Source: Verrucomicrobiota bacterium (GTDB taxonomy: Bacteria > Verrucomicrobiota > Verrucomicrobiia > Chthoniobacterales > UBA10450). From it: 64,000 nt of DNA. Shown here in pieces: positions 24,292 to 32,959 of this stretch. Below the pieces are notes generated by a model. That model was not told the DNA's origin. It did no database searches and saw nothing but the letters and a program-made list of their open reading frames with translations. The stretch's first letter is position 1; every line of letters begins with the position of its first letter. The stretch covers positions 1 to 64,000 of the forward strand of contig QHOS01000019.1 of the NCBI GenBank assembly GCA_003219415.1. Reading direction: 5' to 3'. Made by a program: the position numbers and the translations under genes.

Positions 24292-25338
24292 ATGCACCCG
24301 GTGGAGCAGCGCGACGAAGTCGAGATGCTCTCGCTGATGCTGTTGATTCGGCGTTTCGAAGAACGCGCCAGTCAGCAGTATCAAGCGCAGAAGATCGGGG
24401 GTTTTTGTCATCTTTACATTGGGCAGGAAGCAGTTGTAACCGGCGCTGTCGCAGCCGTTCGTGACGATGACTACATCATCACCGCCTACCGCGATCACGC
24501 TCACGCGCTTGCTCGCGGCACAAGCCCCGACGCCTGTATGGCGGAGCTTTTTGGGAAAGAAACAGGGTGTTCGCGCGGCTTGGGTGGCTCGATGCATTTC
24601 TTCGACAAGCAAAATCACATGTACGGAGGTCACGCCATTGTTGCAGCTCACATTCCGCTCGCGGTAGGATTGGCTTTCGCCATCAAGTACCGCGGTGAAG
24701 ATCGCGTCACGCTCTGCTTTTTCGGTGACGGAGCGATCAATCAGGGCGCCTTCCACGAAGCGTTGAATCTCGCGGCTCTCTATAGATTGCCGATCGTCTT
24801 CATTTGTGAAAACAACCTTTTCGCAATGGGAACTTCCGTGCAGCGATCAACCTCGCTCAGGCAAATCGTCGATCGCGCGGAAGGTTACGACATTCCTGGA
24901 GAGATTGTCGACGGAATGAACTTTCGCGAAGTCCGCGACAAGGTTGCGGAGATGGTAGATTCCATCCGCAAAGAACCGCATCCAGCGTTCCTGGAAGTAC
25001 GGACTTATCGTTATCGCGGCCACTCGATGTCGGACCCGGCAAGTTACCGGACCAAGCAGGAGCTGGAGAAATATCGACTCGATGATCCGATCACGCGTTT
25101 ACGCGCGCAGCTTACGCGTGAGGGAAAATTGACGAACGAACAATTCGATTTACTCGACAAACGAGCGAAAGAGACGGTGCTGGCGGCCGTAAAATTCGCC
25201 GAGAAGAGTCCCCAACCGCCGCTCGATACACTGTACGATTACACATATGCCAATGGAGCGATGGAGCCGGGCCATCATCGGCCCGAGGAACCAGCACAGA
25301 AGCGGCGCGAGGGCGCGCCATCTCCAAATACCGATTAG
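24292..25338 (+). CDS. pdhA: pyruvate dehydrogenase E1 component, alpha subunit
   Basis: E1alpha, with E1beta, decarboxylates pyruvate and transfers the acetyl group to the E2 lipoyl arm. The 348-residue protein has LIRRFEERASQQYQ, GFCHLYIGQEAV, YRDHAHALARG, GLGGSMHFFD, the thiamine-diphosphate motif GDGAINQGAFHEALNLAAL...CENN (GDG about 145-147) and the YRYRGHSMSDP loop. A Pro/Arg-rich tail of about 25 residues is extra. The gene order pdhA-pdhB-pdhC is compact, with pdhB starting 3 bases after the stop. No lpd (E3) is in the window. Confidence 0.95.
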   Translation: MHPVEQRDEVEMLSLMLLIRRFEERASQQYQAQKIGGFCHLYIGQEAVVTGAVAAVRDDDYIITAYRDHAHALARGTSPDACMAELFGKETGCSRGLGGSMHFFDKQNHMYGGHAIVAAHIPLAVGLAFAIKYRGEDRVTLCFFGDGAINQGAFHEALNLAALYRLPIVFICENNLFAMGTSVQRSTSLRQIVDRAEGYDIPGEIVDGMNFREVRDKVAEMVDSIRKEPHPAFLEVRTYRYRGHSMSDPASYRTKQELEKYRLDDPITRLRAQLTREGKLTNEQFDLLDKRAKETVLAAVKFAEKSPQPPLDTLYDYTYANGAMEPGHHRPEEPAQKRREGAPSPNTD

Positions 25339-25340
25339 CG

Positions 25341-26324
25341 ATGAGAGAAATCACGTATCGTCAGGCGCTCAATGAAGCGCTCGCGGAAGAACTGGAGCGT
25401 GATCCGAATGTTTTTCTGATGGGCGAGGAAGTCGCTGAATACCAGGGCGCCTACAAGGTCAGCCATGGTTTGCTTGAACGCTTTGGGCCGCGACGCATTA
25501 TCGACACCCCAATCAGCGAGAACGGATTTGCCGGCCTGGGAGTTGGCGCGGCAATGGTCGGCCTGCGGCCGATCATTGAATTTATGACGTTCAGCTTTTC
25601 GCTCGTGGCATTCGATCAGGTCGTGAACAACGCCCCGAATATGTACACGATGTCTGGCGGGCAATTTAATATTCCCATCACCTTTCGTGGACCAAACGGC
25701 CCGGCACATCAGCTCGGCGCTACGCATTCGCATGCAACGGAGAACTTTTACGCCAGCGTGCCGGGGCTGAAAGTTTGCACGCCGGCGACGCCGCGCGACG
25801 CGAAAGGATTGCTTAAAACGGCCGTGCGCGACAACAATCCGGTTCTGGTTCTGGAAGCGGAGTTGCTCTACAGCTCAAAGGGAATGGTGGAGCCCCCGGA
25901 TGAAGAGCTGCTCATCCCACTCGGCAAAGCAGAAGTGAAACGCGAAGGCAGCGATGTTTCGATCATTTGTTATTCACAGACCGTTCCGCTGGCACTCAAC
26001 GTTGCAGCCCAACTGGAGGAAGAAGATATCTCTGCGGAGATTGTCGATCTACGTTCGATTAAGCCGCTCGATGAGAAGGCAATTTTCGAGTCCGTTACGA
26101 AAACGCATCGCGTGGTGATCGTCGAACAAGATCATCCATTTTGCGGTGTCGGCGCAGAGGTCTGCTACCGGATCCAAAAAAACATTTTTGATGCGCTCGA
26201 CGCTCCCATCATCCGCGTATCCCAAGAAGACGTGCCCATGCCATATAATGAGCGCCTCGAGAAAGCGGTTCTCCCAAACGCGGACAAACTCGTCGCTGCT
26301 GTGAAACAGGTCTGCTACGCATGA
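25341..26324 (+). CDS. pdhB: pyruvate dehydrogenase E1 component, beta subunit
   Basis: The 327-residue partner of PdhA. It begins MREITYRQALNEALAEEL and shows VFLMGEEVAEYQGAYKVSHGL, IIDTPISENGFAGLGVGAAM, the RGPNGPAHQLGATHSHATENF region, and the C-terminal transketolase domain with DLRSIKPLDEKAI and EQDHPFCGVGAEV. Length and motif order fit the bacterial E1beta family. The start is ATG 25341. Confidence 0.96.
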   Translation: MREITYRQALNEALAEELERDPNVFLMGEEVAEYQGAYKVSHGLLERFGPRRIIDTPISENGFAGLGVGAAMVGLRPIIEFMTFSFSLVAFDQVVNNAPNMYTMSGGQFNIPITFRGPNGPAHQLGATHSHATENFYASVPGLKVCTPATPRDAKGLLKTAVRDNNPVLVLEAELLYSSKGMVEPPDEELLIPLGKAEVKREGSDVSIICYSQTVPLALNVAAQLEEEDISAEIVDLRSIKPLDEKAIFESVTKTHRVVIVEQDHPFCGVGAEVCYRIQKNIFDALDAPIIRVSQEDVPMPYNERLEKAVLPNADKLVAAVKQVCYA

Positions 26325-26345
26325 ACCAAGCTAAAAGGCTATAAC

Positions 26346-26427
26346 AGTTAAAAGGTTAAAGAGCGGGCCACACGTAACATTGTATCTTTTTGACCGTGTA
26401 ACCTGTAACTCTTTAACCTTTTCAACT
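26346..26427. repeat. GTTAAAAGGTTAAAGAG inverted repeat between pdhB and pdhC
   Basis: Arms AGTTAAAAGGTTAAAGAG (26346-26363) and CTCTTTAACCTTTTCAACT (26409-26427) flank a GC-richer centre that itself contains CACACG/CGTGT complementarity. The resulting long hairpin sits inside the pdh operon and may change relative expression of E1 and E2. Confidence 0.7.
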
Positions 26428-26435
26428 TTCATCCC

Positions 26436-27776
26436 ATGCCTGAAATTCAGATGCCCAAATTGAGCGACACGATGACCGAGGGCACTCTCGTCGCCTGGAA
26501 AAAAAAGAAGGGGGACCAGATCTCGGCCGGCGAAGTGCTCGCTGAGATTGAGACCGACAAGGCGACGATGGAATGGGAATCGCCCGAGGACGGAACCCTC
26601 ACCGAGATTTATGTCCAAGAGGGCGGCAAGGTAAACGTGGGCGATAGGATTGCCTTCATCGGTGGTGAAGGCGAGGAAGCACCCAAAGAAGAGGAGAAGA
26701 AAAAAGAGAAGGAAGAAAAAGAGGAAAAGCCAAAAGCCAAAGAAGAAGAAGAAAAGAAGGAAGAGAAGCCGAAGAAGGGCGAGCAACTAAAAGAAGAAAC
26801 GCCGACAACGGAAGAGAAGGAGGAGAAAAAGGCGGCGGCCCCACCAAAGGCAGAAAAGAAAACTGAACCTGAAAAACCGGCGCCGAAAATCGATAAGGCC
26901 GAGGAAGCACGGGTGAAAGCGTCGCCGGTTGCGCGCCGAATTGCGGCCGAGCTCGGTGTTGATCTTTCCAGCGTGAAGGGCACTGGACCGGAAGGTCGTG
27001 TAACGGAGACCGATGTGCGCGCTGCAGCTAAATCAAAATCCGTTACTCCGGCGACCAAAGTTCCGGCGGCGGTAAAGGCTGGCGAAAGCGCCCGCATTCA
27101 ACTGTCCGGAATGCGTAAAATCATTGCCCAGCGGCTGGTCGAAAGTCTCGGACCGGTTCCACATTTTTACCTCAGCATCGACATCAATGCTGCGCCGCTG
27201 ATGGAGGCGCGAGAGGAATTGAAGTCGGCGGGCGAAGGCGCGGATGCGGCGAAAATTACGGTAAACGATTTCGTTTTAAAAGCGGCAGTACAAGCCGCGC
27301 TCAAGGTACCACGAGTGAACGCTTCGTTCGACGGCGATGCAATAGTGCAATACGCCGACATCGATCTTGGAATTGCTGTCGCAATTGAAGATGGTCTTTT
27401 GACACCGGTTATTCGTGCCGCCCAAAACAAATCGCTGCGCGAGATCAGCGAACTGGCAAAGGACTTAGCAGATCGCGCGCGCAATAAACGTATGAAGCCT
27501 GAAGAATTTCAGGGCGGCACATTCACAGTTTCAAATCTTGGCGGCATGGGCATCGACAGTTTTTCTGCTGTTATCAATCCTCCGCAAGGTTTCATTCTCG
27601 CTGTTGGCAGGATCACGAAAGTCCCTGTAGTGGACGATTGCGACCAGATCATCGTGGGCCGTCGCATGTCGCTCACGATGAGCTGTGATCACCGCGTGAT
27701 CGATGGCGCCCTCGGCGCTGAATACCTGAAAGAACTGCGCCACCTGCTGGAAAACCCGGCGTTACTTCTGGTTTGA
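26436..27776 (+). CDS. pdhC: pyruvate dehydrogenase E2, dihydrolipoamide acetyltransferase
   Basis: E2 forms the complex core and transfers acetyl groups to CoA. Domain order: lipoyl domain (1-80, lipoyl Lys42 in IETDKATME), a linker of about 70 residues (83-152) composed nearly entirely of Lys, Glu, Pro and Ala, the peripheral-subunit-binding domain (ASPVARRIAAELGVDLSSV...GPEGRV, about 162-195) and the catalytic domain (RIQLSGMRKIIAQRL to the end) with active-site DHRVIDGA. The strongly charged linker replaces the usual Ala/Pro one. The start is ATG 26436. Confidence 0.95.
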   Translation: MPEIQMPKLSDTMTEGTLVAWKKKKGDQISAGEVLAEIETDKATMEWESPEDGTLTEIYVQEGGKVNVGDRIAFIGGEGEEAPKEEEKKKEKEEKEEKPKAKEEEEKKEEKPKKGEQLKEETPTTEEKEEKKAAAPPKAEKKTEPEKPAPKIDKAEEARVKASPVARRIAAELGVDLSSVKGTGPEGRVTETDVRAAAKSKSVTPATKVPAAVKAGESARIQLSGMRKIIAQRLVESLGPVPHFYLSIDINAAPLMEAREELKSAGEGADAAKITVNDFVLKAAVQAALKVPRVNASFDGDAIVQYADIDLGIAVAIEDGLLTPVIRAAQNKSLREISELAKDLADRARNKRMKPEEFQGGTFTVSNLGGMGIDSFSAVINPPQGFILAVGRITKVPVVDDCDQIIVGRRMSLTMSCDHRVIDGALGAEYLKELRHLLENPALLLV

Positions 27777-27843
27777 ATCTCTAGCAGAGCGCGTGAGAGC
27801 CAGTCTTAGCGCGGGCGAGATGTCCTGTTTAGAACGCTAGTGA

Positions 27844-28320
27844 TTATCGTGACCCCGTTTCCCAGGTCATGAAATCGTCGAGTGTTTGCCGTGTTCTATC
27901 GACTACGAATTCGACGACGGCTGCGTCGTCGATGAAGCCGAGGAACGGTGTCTTATCCGGAATTAAATCGAATGGATCGACCAGATAGTTAAGAGCAGCA
28001 ACGATCCATAACAACGAATCATGCGTAACCTGATCGTATTCTTCGCGATGATGCGCACGGACCAAACGCAGCATTGTCTGAAGATAAGGCCAATACTCTT
28101 TAAAAGAGTCTTTCGGCACGGTCGCTGCCTTTCTCGATGCTTCGTTGAAAAGCGTTTGTAGACGGTCACGATCATCGATGCACGATTTTGCATCGGTGAG
28201 CGCTCTCGCGAAGGCTTCGCTGCGAAGGGCAGGTTTGCTGTAAGGGCTGACTCCCTCAATATTTCTTCGACTCAGCCGCGCCTTGGTTTTGGTATCCGAT
28301 TTCGTTTTTACCTCTTTCAT
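27844..28320 (-). CDS. YkvA/DUF1232-family protein
   Basis: A 158-residue protein whose C-terminal part carries the DUF1232 signature: IVAALNYLVDPFDLIPDKTPFLGFIDDAAVVEFVV. This motif is often membrane-associated; its role is unknown. The N-terminal 50 residues are basic and probably disordered. It is convergent with pdhC and the start is ATG 28320. Confidence 0.8.
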   Translation of the reverse strand: MKEVKTKSDTKTKARLSRRNIEGVSPYSKPALRSEAFARALTDAKSCIDDRDRLQTLFNEASRKAATVPKDSFKEYWPYLQTMLRLVRAHHREEYDQVTHDSLLWIVAALNYLVDPFDLIPDKTPFLGFIDDAAVVEFVVDRTRQTLDDFMTWETGSR

Positions 28321-28396
28321 CGGTCACTATGAGAGCAGGTAGATGCGCAGATGAGAAGCCCATTCGAACAGAATGATGAATCCAGTTGATCGCCAC

Positions 28397-29452
28397 CTAC
28401 GGCTTTGTTGCCAGAACCAGTGGTGAAGGCCCGGGCGCTTTCAGCTTTCGAACTTTTTTGAACCCCGCTTCTTCCAGCCAGTTTTTGATTTCGTTGAAGC
28501 TGAAGGTGTCGCCTTTTTCAGTGTTGACCAGCATTTGCACGGCAAACATCAGTGAAGGTAGCGGTTCGGTGCGATCATCGTTCACCAGCCATTCTGCAAT
28601 TGCGATCGTGCCGCCGGATTTTAGCGCGCGGAAAATCTTTCTGAGCAACCGACGGCTGCGACCTTCGCCTTCGCTGTGCAAGATGTGACCAAGCGTCGCG
28701 ATGTCATAGCCGCTGCCGAAATTCGCTTCCAACATATCACCCTCGACATAATTAAAGCGATCGCCGACGCCGAACTTTTGTGTGATTCGTTTCGTCGTCG
28801 GAATCATTCCTGCCCAATCGACTGCGGTTACCCGCACCCGGGTCGATTTTTGGGCCAGGGCAATGCCCCAAATACCTGAACCGGCGCCAAGATCGAGCAC
28901 GCGAATTTCGTTCTTTGCCTTCGCTAACTTCAAATGATCGCCGAGCTTTTGCGCAGGCGGATAGCTCATCGGGATGATATTTTCCACTAGCTGACTGAAG
29001 AATTCCGTGCCTTCGGTTTCCTGGTTCACGGCCACGGCTGGACGACCTTCGCGAACGATATCGGACAATCGCAGCCATCGTGAAATGAGCTGGGGCGCAA
29101 TGGCTCCAAAAAAACCCGCGTGCGTCCCCGGCCTTTTGCTTAGAAGAAAGGCGGCGCTTTCGGGTGTAAGCGAATACTTTCCTTGCCGATTTTTCTTTAG
29201 AAGACCTAGACCAACAAGCGCATTCATCAGAATCCCCAGAGCCCGCGCCGATGCCCCGGTTTCTCCTGCAACCTGCTCTGTCGTTTTTGCGTCGCCCTCC
29301 AACGAATCGAAAACCCTGTTACTCACGCCGGCGCTGATGATCATCGGCGGTGCGTAAGCGAAGCTGAGTTCCATCAAACGTTCAGGCGTGACTTGTTCGC
29401 CACGGCGAATCCGTCCTTTGGCGGATTTTTTACCGCGAGTTTTCTTGGACAT
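28397..29452 (-). CDS. O-methyltransferase-like class I SAM methyltransferase with N-terminal dimerisation/winged-helix domain
   Basis: The 351-residue protein resembles the acetylserotonin/hydroxyindole O-methyltransferase group (Methyltransf_2). A basic leader of about 20 residues is followed by a winged-helix-like domain (SNRVFDSLEGDAKTTEQVAGETGASARALGILMNALVGLGLL), then the SAM fold with VLDLGAGSGIWGIALAQ, VDWAGMIPTT and a late GGTIAIAEWLVNDDR strand. Such proteins methylate small aromatic or polyketide-like compounds; the substrate here is unknown. The gene is divergent from the dGTPase-like gene, 54 bases away. Confidence 0.8.
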   Translation of the reverse strand: MSKKTRGKKSAKGRIRRGEQVTPERLMELSFAYAPPMIISAGVSNRVFDSLEGDAKTTEQVAGETGASARALGILMNALVGLGLLKKNRQGKYSLTPESAAFLLSKRPGTHAGFFGAIAPQLISRWLRLSDIVREGRPAVAVNQETEGTEFFSQLVENIIPMSYPPAQKLGDHLKLAKAKNEIRVLDLGAGSGIWGIALAQKSTRVRVTAVDWAGMIPTTKRITQKFGVGDRFNYVEGDMLEANFGSGYDIATLGHILHSEGEGRSRRLLRKIFRALKSGGTIAIAEWLVNDDRTEPLPSLMFAVQMLVNTEKGDTFSFNEIKNWLEEAGFKKVRKLKAPGPSPLVLATKP

Positions 29453-29506
29453 ATCAGATTTGAGGTTTCGAAAGCTAAGATCGACAAATAAGGTTGGGAA
29501 TCAATT

Positions 29507-30709
29507 GTGACCAAGCATTCTTCTGAACTTGAGACGCCGCGCCTTACCGTCTTCTGCAAGACACGCGAAGAAATGGAAGCTGGCGAGCGCGCCGTTCTCG
29601 CGCCGTTTGCGGAAAAGTCCGGTGACTCGCGCGGCCGGCAATATTCAGAGCCCAGTCATTCGTTTCGGACCGAATTTCAGAGGGATCGCGCACGCATCAT
29701 TCATTCACGCGCCTTTCGTCGAATGGAGTATAAGACGCAGGTCTTTTTGAATGGAACCGGTGATCACTTGCGCACCCGGCTGACGCACTCCATTGAGGTC
29801 GCCTCCATCAGCCGCACGATTGCTCGCGCATTACGCCTGAATGAAGATCTCGCGGAAGCGATCGCGCTCGCGCACGACCTGGGACACGCGCCCTTTGGAC
29901 ATTCGGGCGAAGAGATGCTGGCTGAATGCATGCGCGACCACGGCGGCTTCGATCACAACCGTCAGAGCGTGCGAGTGGTCGAGCTCCTTGAAGATCCCTA
30001 TCCGAATTTTCCGGGTCTGAACTTGACATTCGAAGTGCGCGAGGGCCTGCGGAAACATGGAGCATTTCATCAACTGGAAAAACTGACAGAACGGCAGGCA
30101 CGCGCTCCTTTACAAAACTATCGTTGCCCATCGCTGGAAGCGCAGGTCGCGGACCTGGCGGACGAGATCACTTATTACAGTCACGACTTGGATGATGCAG
30201 TCGATTTCGAAGTCCTGAACGCGGCGCAACTGGAACAAAACGAGGTCTGGCGTCGAAGCATTCGAGCAGTGCTGGCACGCTATCCTGACGCTCGCGAGCC
30301 GGAACTACACAAGCTAATCATCCGGGACATTATCGACACGGAAGTACACGATCTGGTCTCGACCAGTGCAAAATCCATTGCCGATGCGGGCGTGCAAAGT
30401 TCAGACGAAGCGCGCCAGCAGCCGGCGCCGCTGATTCGTTACAGCGATGATTTGCTCCAGGCGAATCGCGATTTGCGAAAATTCCTGTACCAGAACGTTT
30501 ATTACGATCCACGCGTCTCCGAAGTAAATCGGCGGGCCTGCGAAATGTTGCGGCAGGTTTTCCAGGCGTACCTGGCGGATCCTGACGAGCTGGGTGAGAC
30601 GGCGGCGAAACGAATTGAAACTGAGGGATTGCATCGCACGGTCTGCGATTATATCGCGGGAATGACCGATCGGTATTTGATGGAAGAACACGCGCGGATC
30701 ACAGGGTAG
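29507..30709 (+). CDS. dgt: dGTPase-like HD-domain nucleotide triphosphohydrolase
   Basis: The protein of 400 residues belongs to the deoxyguanosinetriphosphate triphosphohydrolase-like family, which hydrolyses dNTPs to nucleosides and triphosphate. Seen: FRTEFQRDRARIIHSRAFRRMEYKTQVF, RTRLTHSIEVASISRTIARAL (first metal His), the HD motif ALAHDLGHAPFGHSGE, and the DEITYYSHDLDDAVDF motif with the last metal Asp region. GTG 29507 is the start, giving a short leader before CKTREEMEAGERAVLAPFA, which is family-like. No toxin or phage genes nearby suggest a defence role. Confidence 0.9.
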   Translation: MTKHSSELETPRLTVFCKTREEMEAGERAVLAPFAEKSGDSRGRQYSEPSHSFRTEFQRDRARIIHSRAFRRMEYKTQVFLNGTGDHLRTRLTHSIEVASISRTIARALRLNEDLAEAIALAHDLGHAPFGHSGEEMLAECMRDHGGFDHNRQSVRVVELLEDPYPNFPGLNLTFEVREGLRKHGAFHQLEKLTERQARAPLQNYRCPSLEAQVADLADEITYYSHDLDDAVDFEVLNAAQLEQNEVWRRSIRAVLARYPDAREPELHKLIIRDIIDTEVHDLVSTSAKSIADAGVQSSDEARQQPAPLIRYSDDLLQANRDLRKFLYQNVYYDPRVSEVNRRACEMLRQVFQAYLADPDELGETAAKRIETEGLHRTVCDYIAGMTDRYLMEEHARITG

Positions 30710-30756
30710 GGGCGGCTCACCTGACAGCCCGCCGCGCGATCATCCCGGGGAGAACC

Positions 30757-30778
30757 GGGCGATTGAGGTCAATCGCCC
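30757..30778. terminator. perfect hairpin between convergent genes, possible bidirectional terminator
   Basis: GGGCGATTGA-GG-TCAATCGCCC is a perfect 10-bp stem lying between the stops of the dGTPase-like gene and the LON-domain gene. There is no T-run, so termination is uncertain; it may be a REP-like repeat. Confidence 0.45.
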
Positions 30779-30782
30779 CTGC

Positions 30783-31415
30783 CTACGCAGCCGCGCTTCC
30801 ACTTTCTTCCCGAAGATATTGAATCACCAGCCGCAGGCGTTTGTTAATAGATAGTTCTTCGAGGACGCGTTGACGACGAAGGGGATCGCTCACAAATGTT
30901 GAGGTGACGAGATCAGCAAGTAATTCCGGGTCGCTCAAATCGGAAAGATACCGATCTACTTTAGGGGGAAGCTGCCGTGGTCCGTCTCCTTTCAGGTTCG
31001 AATAAAGCTCCAGCACTTTCGCAGCCAGCGCTTCGGTTTCTACGGACGTGGTGGATTCGCATTCGAGGGACTCTATCATTGCAATAGGAAATGGCGCTTC
31101 CTGCTGAAAAGCGCTGAATCTGACACGTTCGAGTCCCTGCAGAATCAGGTTCGAGGTGCCGTCGCTTCGTTCAACGCATGCGCGAATAAGACCAACGCTG
31201 GCAATGTGAAAAAAGTCTCCGGTCGAATTCCATTCAGCGCAGTGCGGCTTGAGCAGTGCAACGCAAAACATGCGGTGATGGGCGAGGGCGTGCTTTAACA
31301 TCTCGCGATAGCGCGGCTCAAAAATATGAAGCGGAAGCAGCGCATGCGGAAAAAGCAGAGCGCCAGGCAACGGCATAACCGGCACTTTTTTGGGGAGGGT
31401 TACAGATGAGGACAT
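30783..31415 (-). CDS. LON peptidase N-terminal (substrate-binding) domain protein
   Basis: A 210-residue protein with only the LON N-terminal domain, without AAA+ or protease domains: VPVMPLPGALLFPHALLPLHIFEPRYREMLKHAL is diagnostic, followed by GLIRACVERSDGTSNLILQGLERVRF. Such stand-alone proteins may bind unfolded proteins or ubiquitin-like partners; function is unproven. ATG 31415 (MSSSVTLPKKVP) is chosen over codon 31460. Downstream of it on the same strand there is nothing until the convergent hairpin. Confidence 0.85.
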   Translation of the reverse strand: MSSSVTLPKKVPVMPLPGALLFPHALLPLHIFEPRYREMLKHALAHHRMFCVALLKPHCAEWNSTGDFFHIASVGLIRACVERSDGTSNLILQGLERVRFSAFQQEAPFPIAMIESLECESTTSVETEALAAKVLELYSNLKGDGPRQLPPKVDRYLSDLSDPELLADLVTSTFVSDPLRRQRVLEELSINKRLRLVIQYLREESGSAAA

Positions 31416-31507
31416 GGCGTCTTCTATCTTTGTACGATATGTGCCTTGGAGAAAGAGCAAGCGGTGGAGCGTAACTCGTAATTCATTACAACGCCAAAAA
31501 ATGGCCG

Positions 31508-31540
31508 ATTTAACGCTTCAACTGTTTAACGATTTAACGC
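31508..31540. repeat. TTTAACG-word repeat at the aroD 3' end
   Basis: The tract TTTAACGCTTCAACTGTTTAACGATTTAACG overlaps the aroD stop codon and relates to tracts at 10021 and 43300. Confidence 0.5.
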
Positions 31541-32229
31541 GGCGGAGCCATTCCCAATGCCCGAAGCTGTTCCAGCGATATTTGTCCTTCGATGTCGCTT
31601 CGGCCGAGCGAAACATATATAAGAGCCGATCCGCAACAGGCGAGGAGCACACGCGAAGCGGCGCCCAATTTACCGATTCCCATCGCGCTCACGGCAACGC
31701 CAGGTTCCCTGGCCGCGACGAAATCGATCAATCGCGTCAGTTGCGCCGGAGTGTCGGTGCGTGTCGCCAGCTTGAAAATATCCGCGCCATACATCATTGC
31801 CGCGCGCGCTTTCTCTCGCAGCTGATTGGGACTCGGAGTGCTTTTCAGGCAGTGCACTGAAATGATCTGCCGCACATTCTGCTTCCGAGCCATCCGAAGC
31901 AGCGACCGGAAGACTGGCGCCGAGCGTAGTTCGACGTCGATATAACGAGCCCTGGATAAGAATCGAGCGAGAAGATTGTGTCGTTGCGCCGCGGATAATC
32001 GATTTGCGCCGCCTTCGATCGGATGTCGAGCCGTGATGATCAGCGGCGCGCGTAACTTCGAAATCCTGTTCTCCAGTCGATCAACCGCCCGCACAAGACG
32101 ATCCAGACGCAGTTCAAAAATATCCGGTGGCTTGCCCATTCGAATAGCGAAATCGAGGTCCGCCGGCGACGTGATTACGCCGACTACACGGTGACGTAGG
32201 CGAGGCGTTGCCAACCTGCGCACGATCAC
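31534..32229 (-). CDS. aroD: type I 3-dehydroquinate dehydratase
   Basis: Type I DHQase dehydrates 3-dehydroquinate in the shikimate pathway by a Schiff-base mechanism. The 231-residue protein shows DIFELRLDRL with the substrate-contacting Glu, IISVHCLKSTPS with the catalytic His, DIFKLATRTDTPAQL with the Schiff-base Lys, and a late VSAMGIGKLGAASRVLL. The sequence is divergent but all three key residues are present. Start GTG 32229 is 2 bases after the ribE stop, so the two are probably co-transcribed. The 3' codons run into a TTTAACG-word repeat. Confidence 0.88.
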   Translation of the reverse strand: MIVRRLATPRLRHRVVGVITSPADLDFAIRMGKPPDIFELRLDRLVRAVDRLENRISKLRAPLIITARHPIEGGANRLSAAQRHNLLARFLSRARYIDVELRSAPVFRSLLRMARKQNVRQIISVHCLKSTPSPNQLREKARAAMMYGADIFKLATRTDTPAQLTRLIDFVAAREPGVAVSAMGIGKLGAASRVLLACCGSALIYVSLGRSDIEGQISLEQLRALGMAPPR

Positions 32230-32231
32230 AT

Positions 32232-32840
32232 TTAGCGGCCGGCCCCTGGTGCGTAGCGCGAAACCATTCGCTCAACGTACTTGGCCAGAATGTCGAACTC
32301 GAGGTTCATTAGATCGCCCGGTTGGGCCCGGTCCAGATTGGTATGCGTTTTCGTGTAAGGAATAATCCACGTGACGAAACTTGTCGGAAGAACATCGGCG
32401 ACAGTAAGACTGATCCCATCGACCGCAATCGAGCCCTTGCGCGCGACGTAATGGGCGAATGCGTCAGGTAACTCGATTTCCAATCGAAAATCTGCGCCGC
32501 TCTTCTGCCAGGCGATGACCGGCGAAACACAATCGATGTGCCCTTGAATGAAATGTCCGCCAAGGCGCTCGCTTGCAGTAACGGCACGTTCGAGATTTAC
32601 CAGCCGCTTCCGCTGCAAGTTTTTTAGATTTGTGCGAGCGATCGTCTCTTCCAAAAGATCGAAAATCAACACGCCGCCGCGATGTGAGTGCAGGGTGAGG
32701 CAACAACCACTAACGGCCAAACTATCGCCACGCCGTATCTTTTTCGCGACGCGCGGAGCGGCAAGTTTCAATTGGTTGCCGCTTTTGCTTGTATTCACCG
32801 CAATCACGGTGCCAACTTCTTCGATTAAACCGGTGAACAT
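32232..32840 (-). CDS. ribE: riboflavin synthase alpha chain
   Basis: Riboflavin synthase dismutates two 6,7-dimethyl-8-ribityllumazine molecules. Two lumazine-binding repeats are visible: MFTGLIEEVGTVIAV...GDSLAVSGCCLTL and GGHFIQGHIDCVSPVIAW...KGSIAVDGISLTVADV. The second half contains the IPYTKTHTNL motif. The 202-residue length is typical. No FMN riboswitch was recognised in the 110 bases upstream, which consist of a TTAAG-word repeat. aroD follows directly. Confidence 0.95.
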   Translation of the reverse strand: MFTGLIEEVGTVIAVNTSKSGNQLKLAAPRVAKKIRRGDSLAVSGCCLTLHSHRGGVLIFDLLEETIARTNLKNLQRKRLVNLERAVTASERLGGHFIQGHIDCVSPVIAWQKSGADFRLEIELPDAFAHYVARKGSIAVDGISLTVADVLPTSFVTWIIPYTKTHTNLDRAQPGDLMNLEFDILAKYVERMVSRYAPGAGR

Positions 32841-32848
32841 TCTGAAGA

Positions 32849-32906
32849 GCTTAAGTTTTCAGTTTTAAGTTTTACGGAGTCTGCACTTAAGACTTAACAC
32901 TTCTTC
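32849..32906. repeat. TTAAGTTTT-word inverted repeat upstream of ribE
   Basis: The words TTAAGTTTTCAGTTTTAAGTTT and CACTTAAGACTTAACACTT are partly complementary. It lies between the divergent ribE and nhaA starts and may carry promoter activity. Confidence 0.5.
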
Positions 32907-32959
32907 ATTCCTATTTCATTAGCGTCCGTTGGTCGTTAGAAAATGAGTGTGTATTGCCC

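Noticed and set aside
26682-26895. Frameshift or assembly artefact as the source of the Lys/Glu linker
   Set aside because: The frame is continuous from lipoyl domain to catalytic domain, and the linker has the correct position and length.
26609-27097. 162-codon minus-strand frame rich in Ser and Phe opposite pdhC
   Set aside because: It is the antisense of the Lys/Glu linker and the lipoyl/PSBD region; low complexity explains the lack of stops.
29507-30709. Anti-phage dGTPase defence system
   Set aside because: The HD protein is a common housekeeping-type dGTPase homologue and no defence or phage genes are near it.
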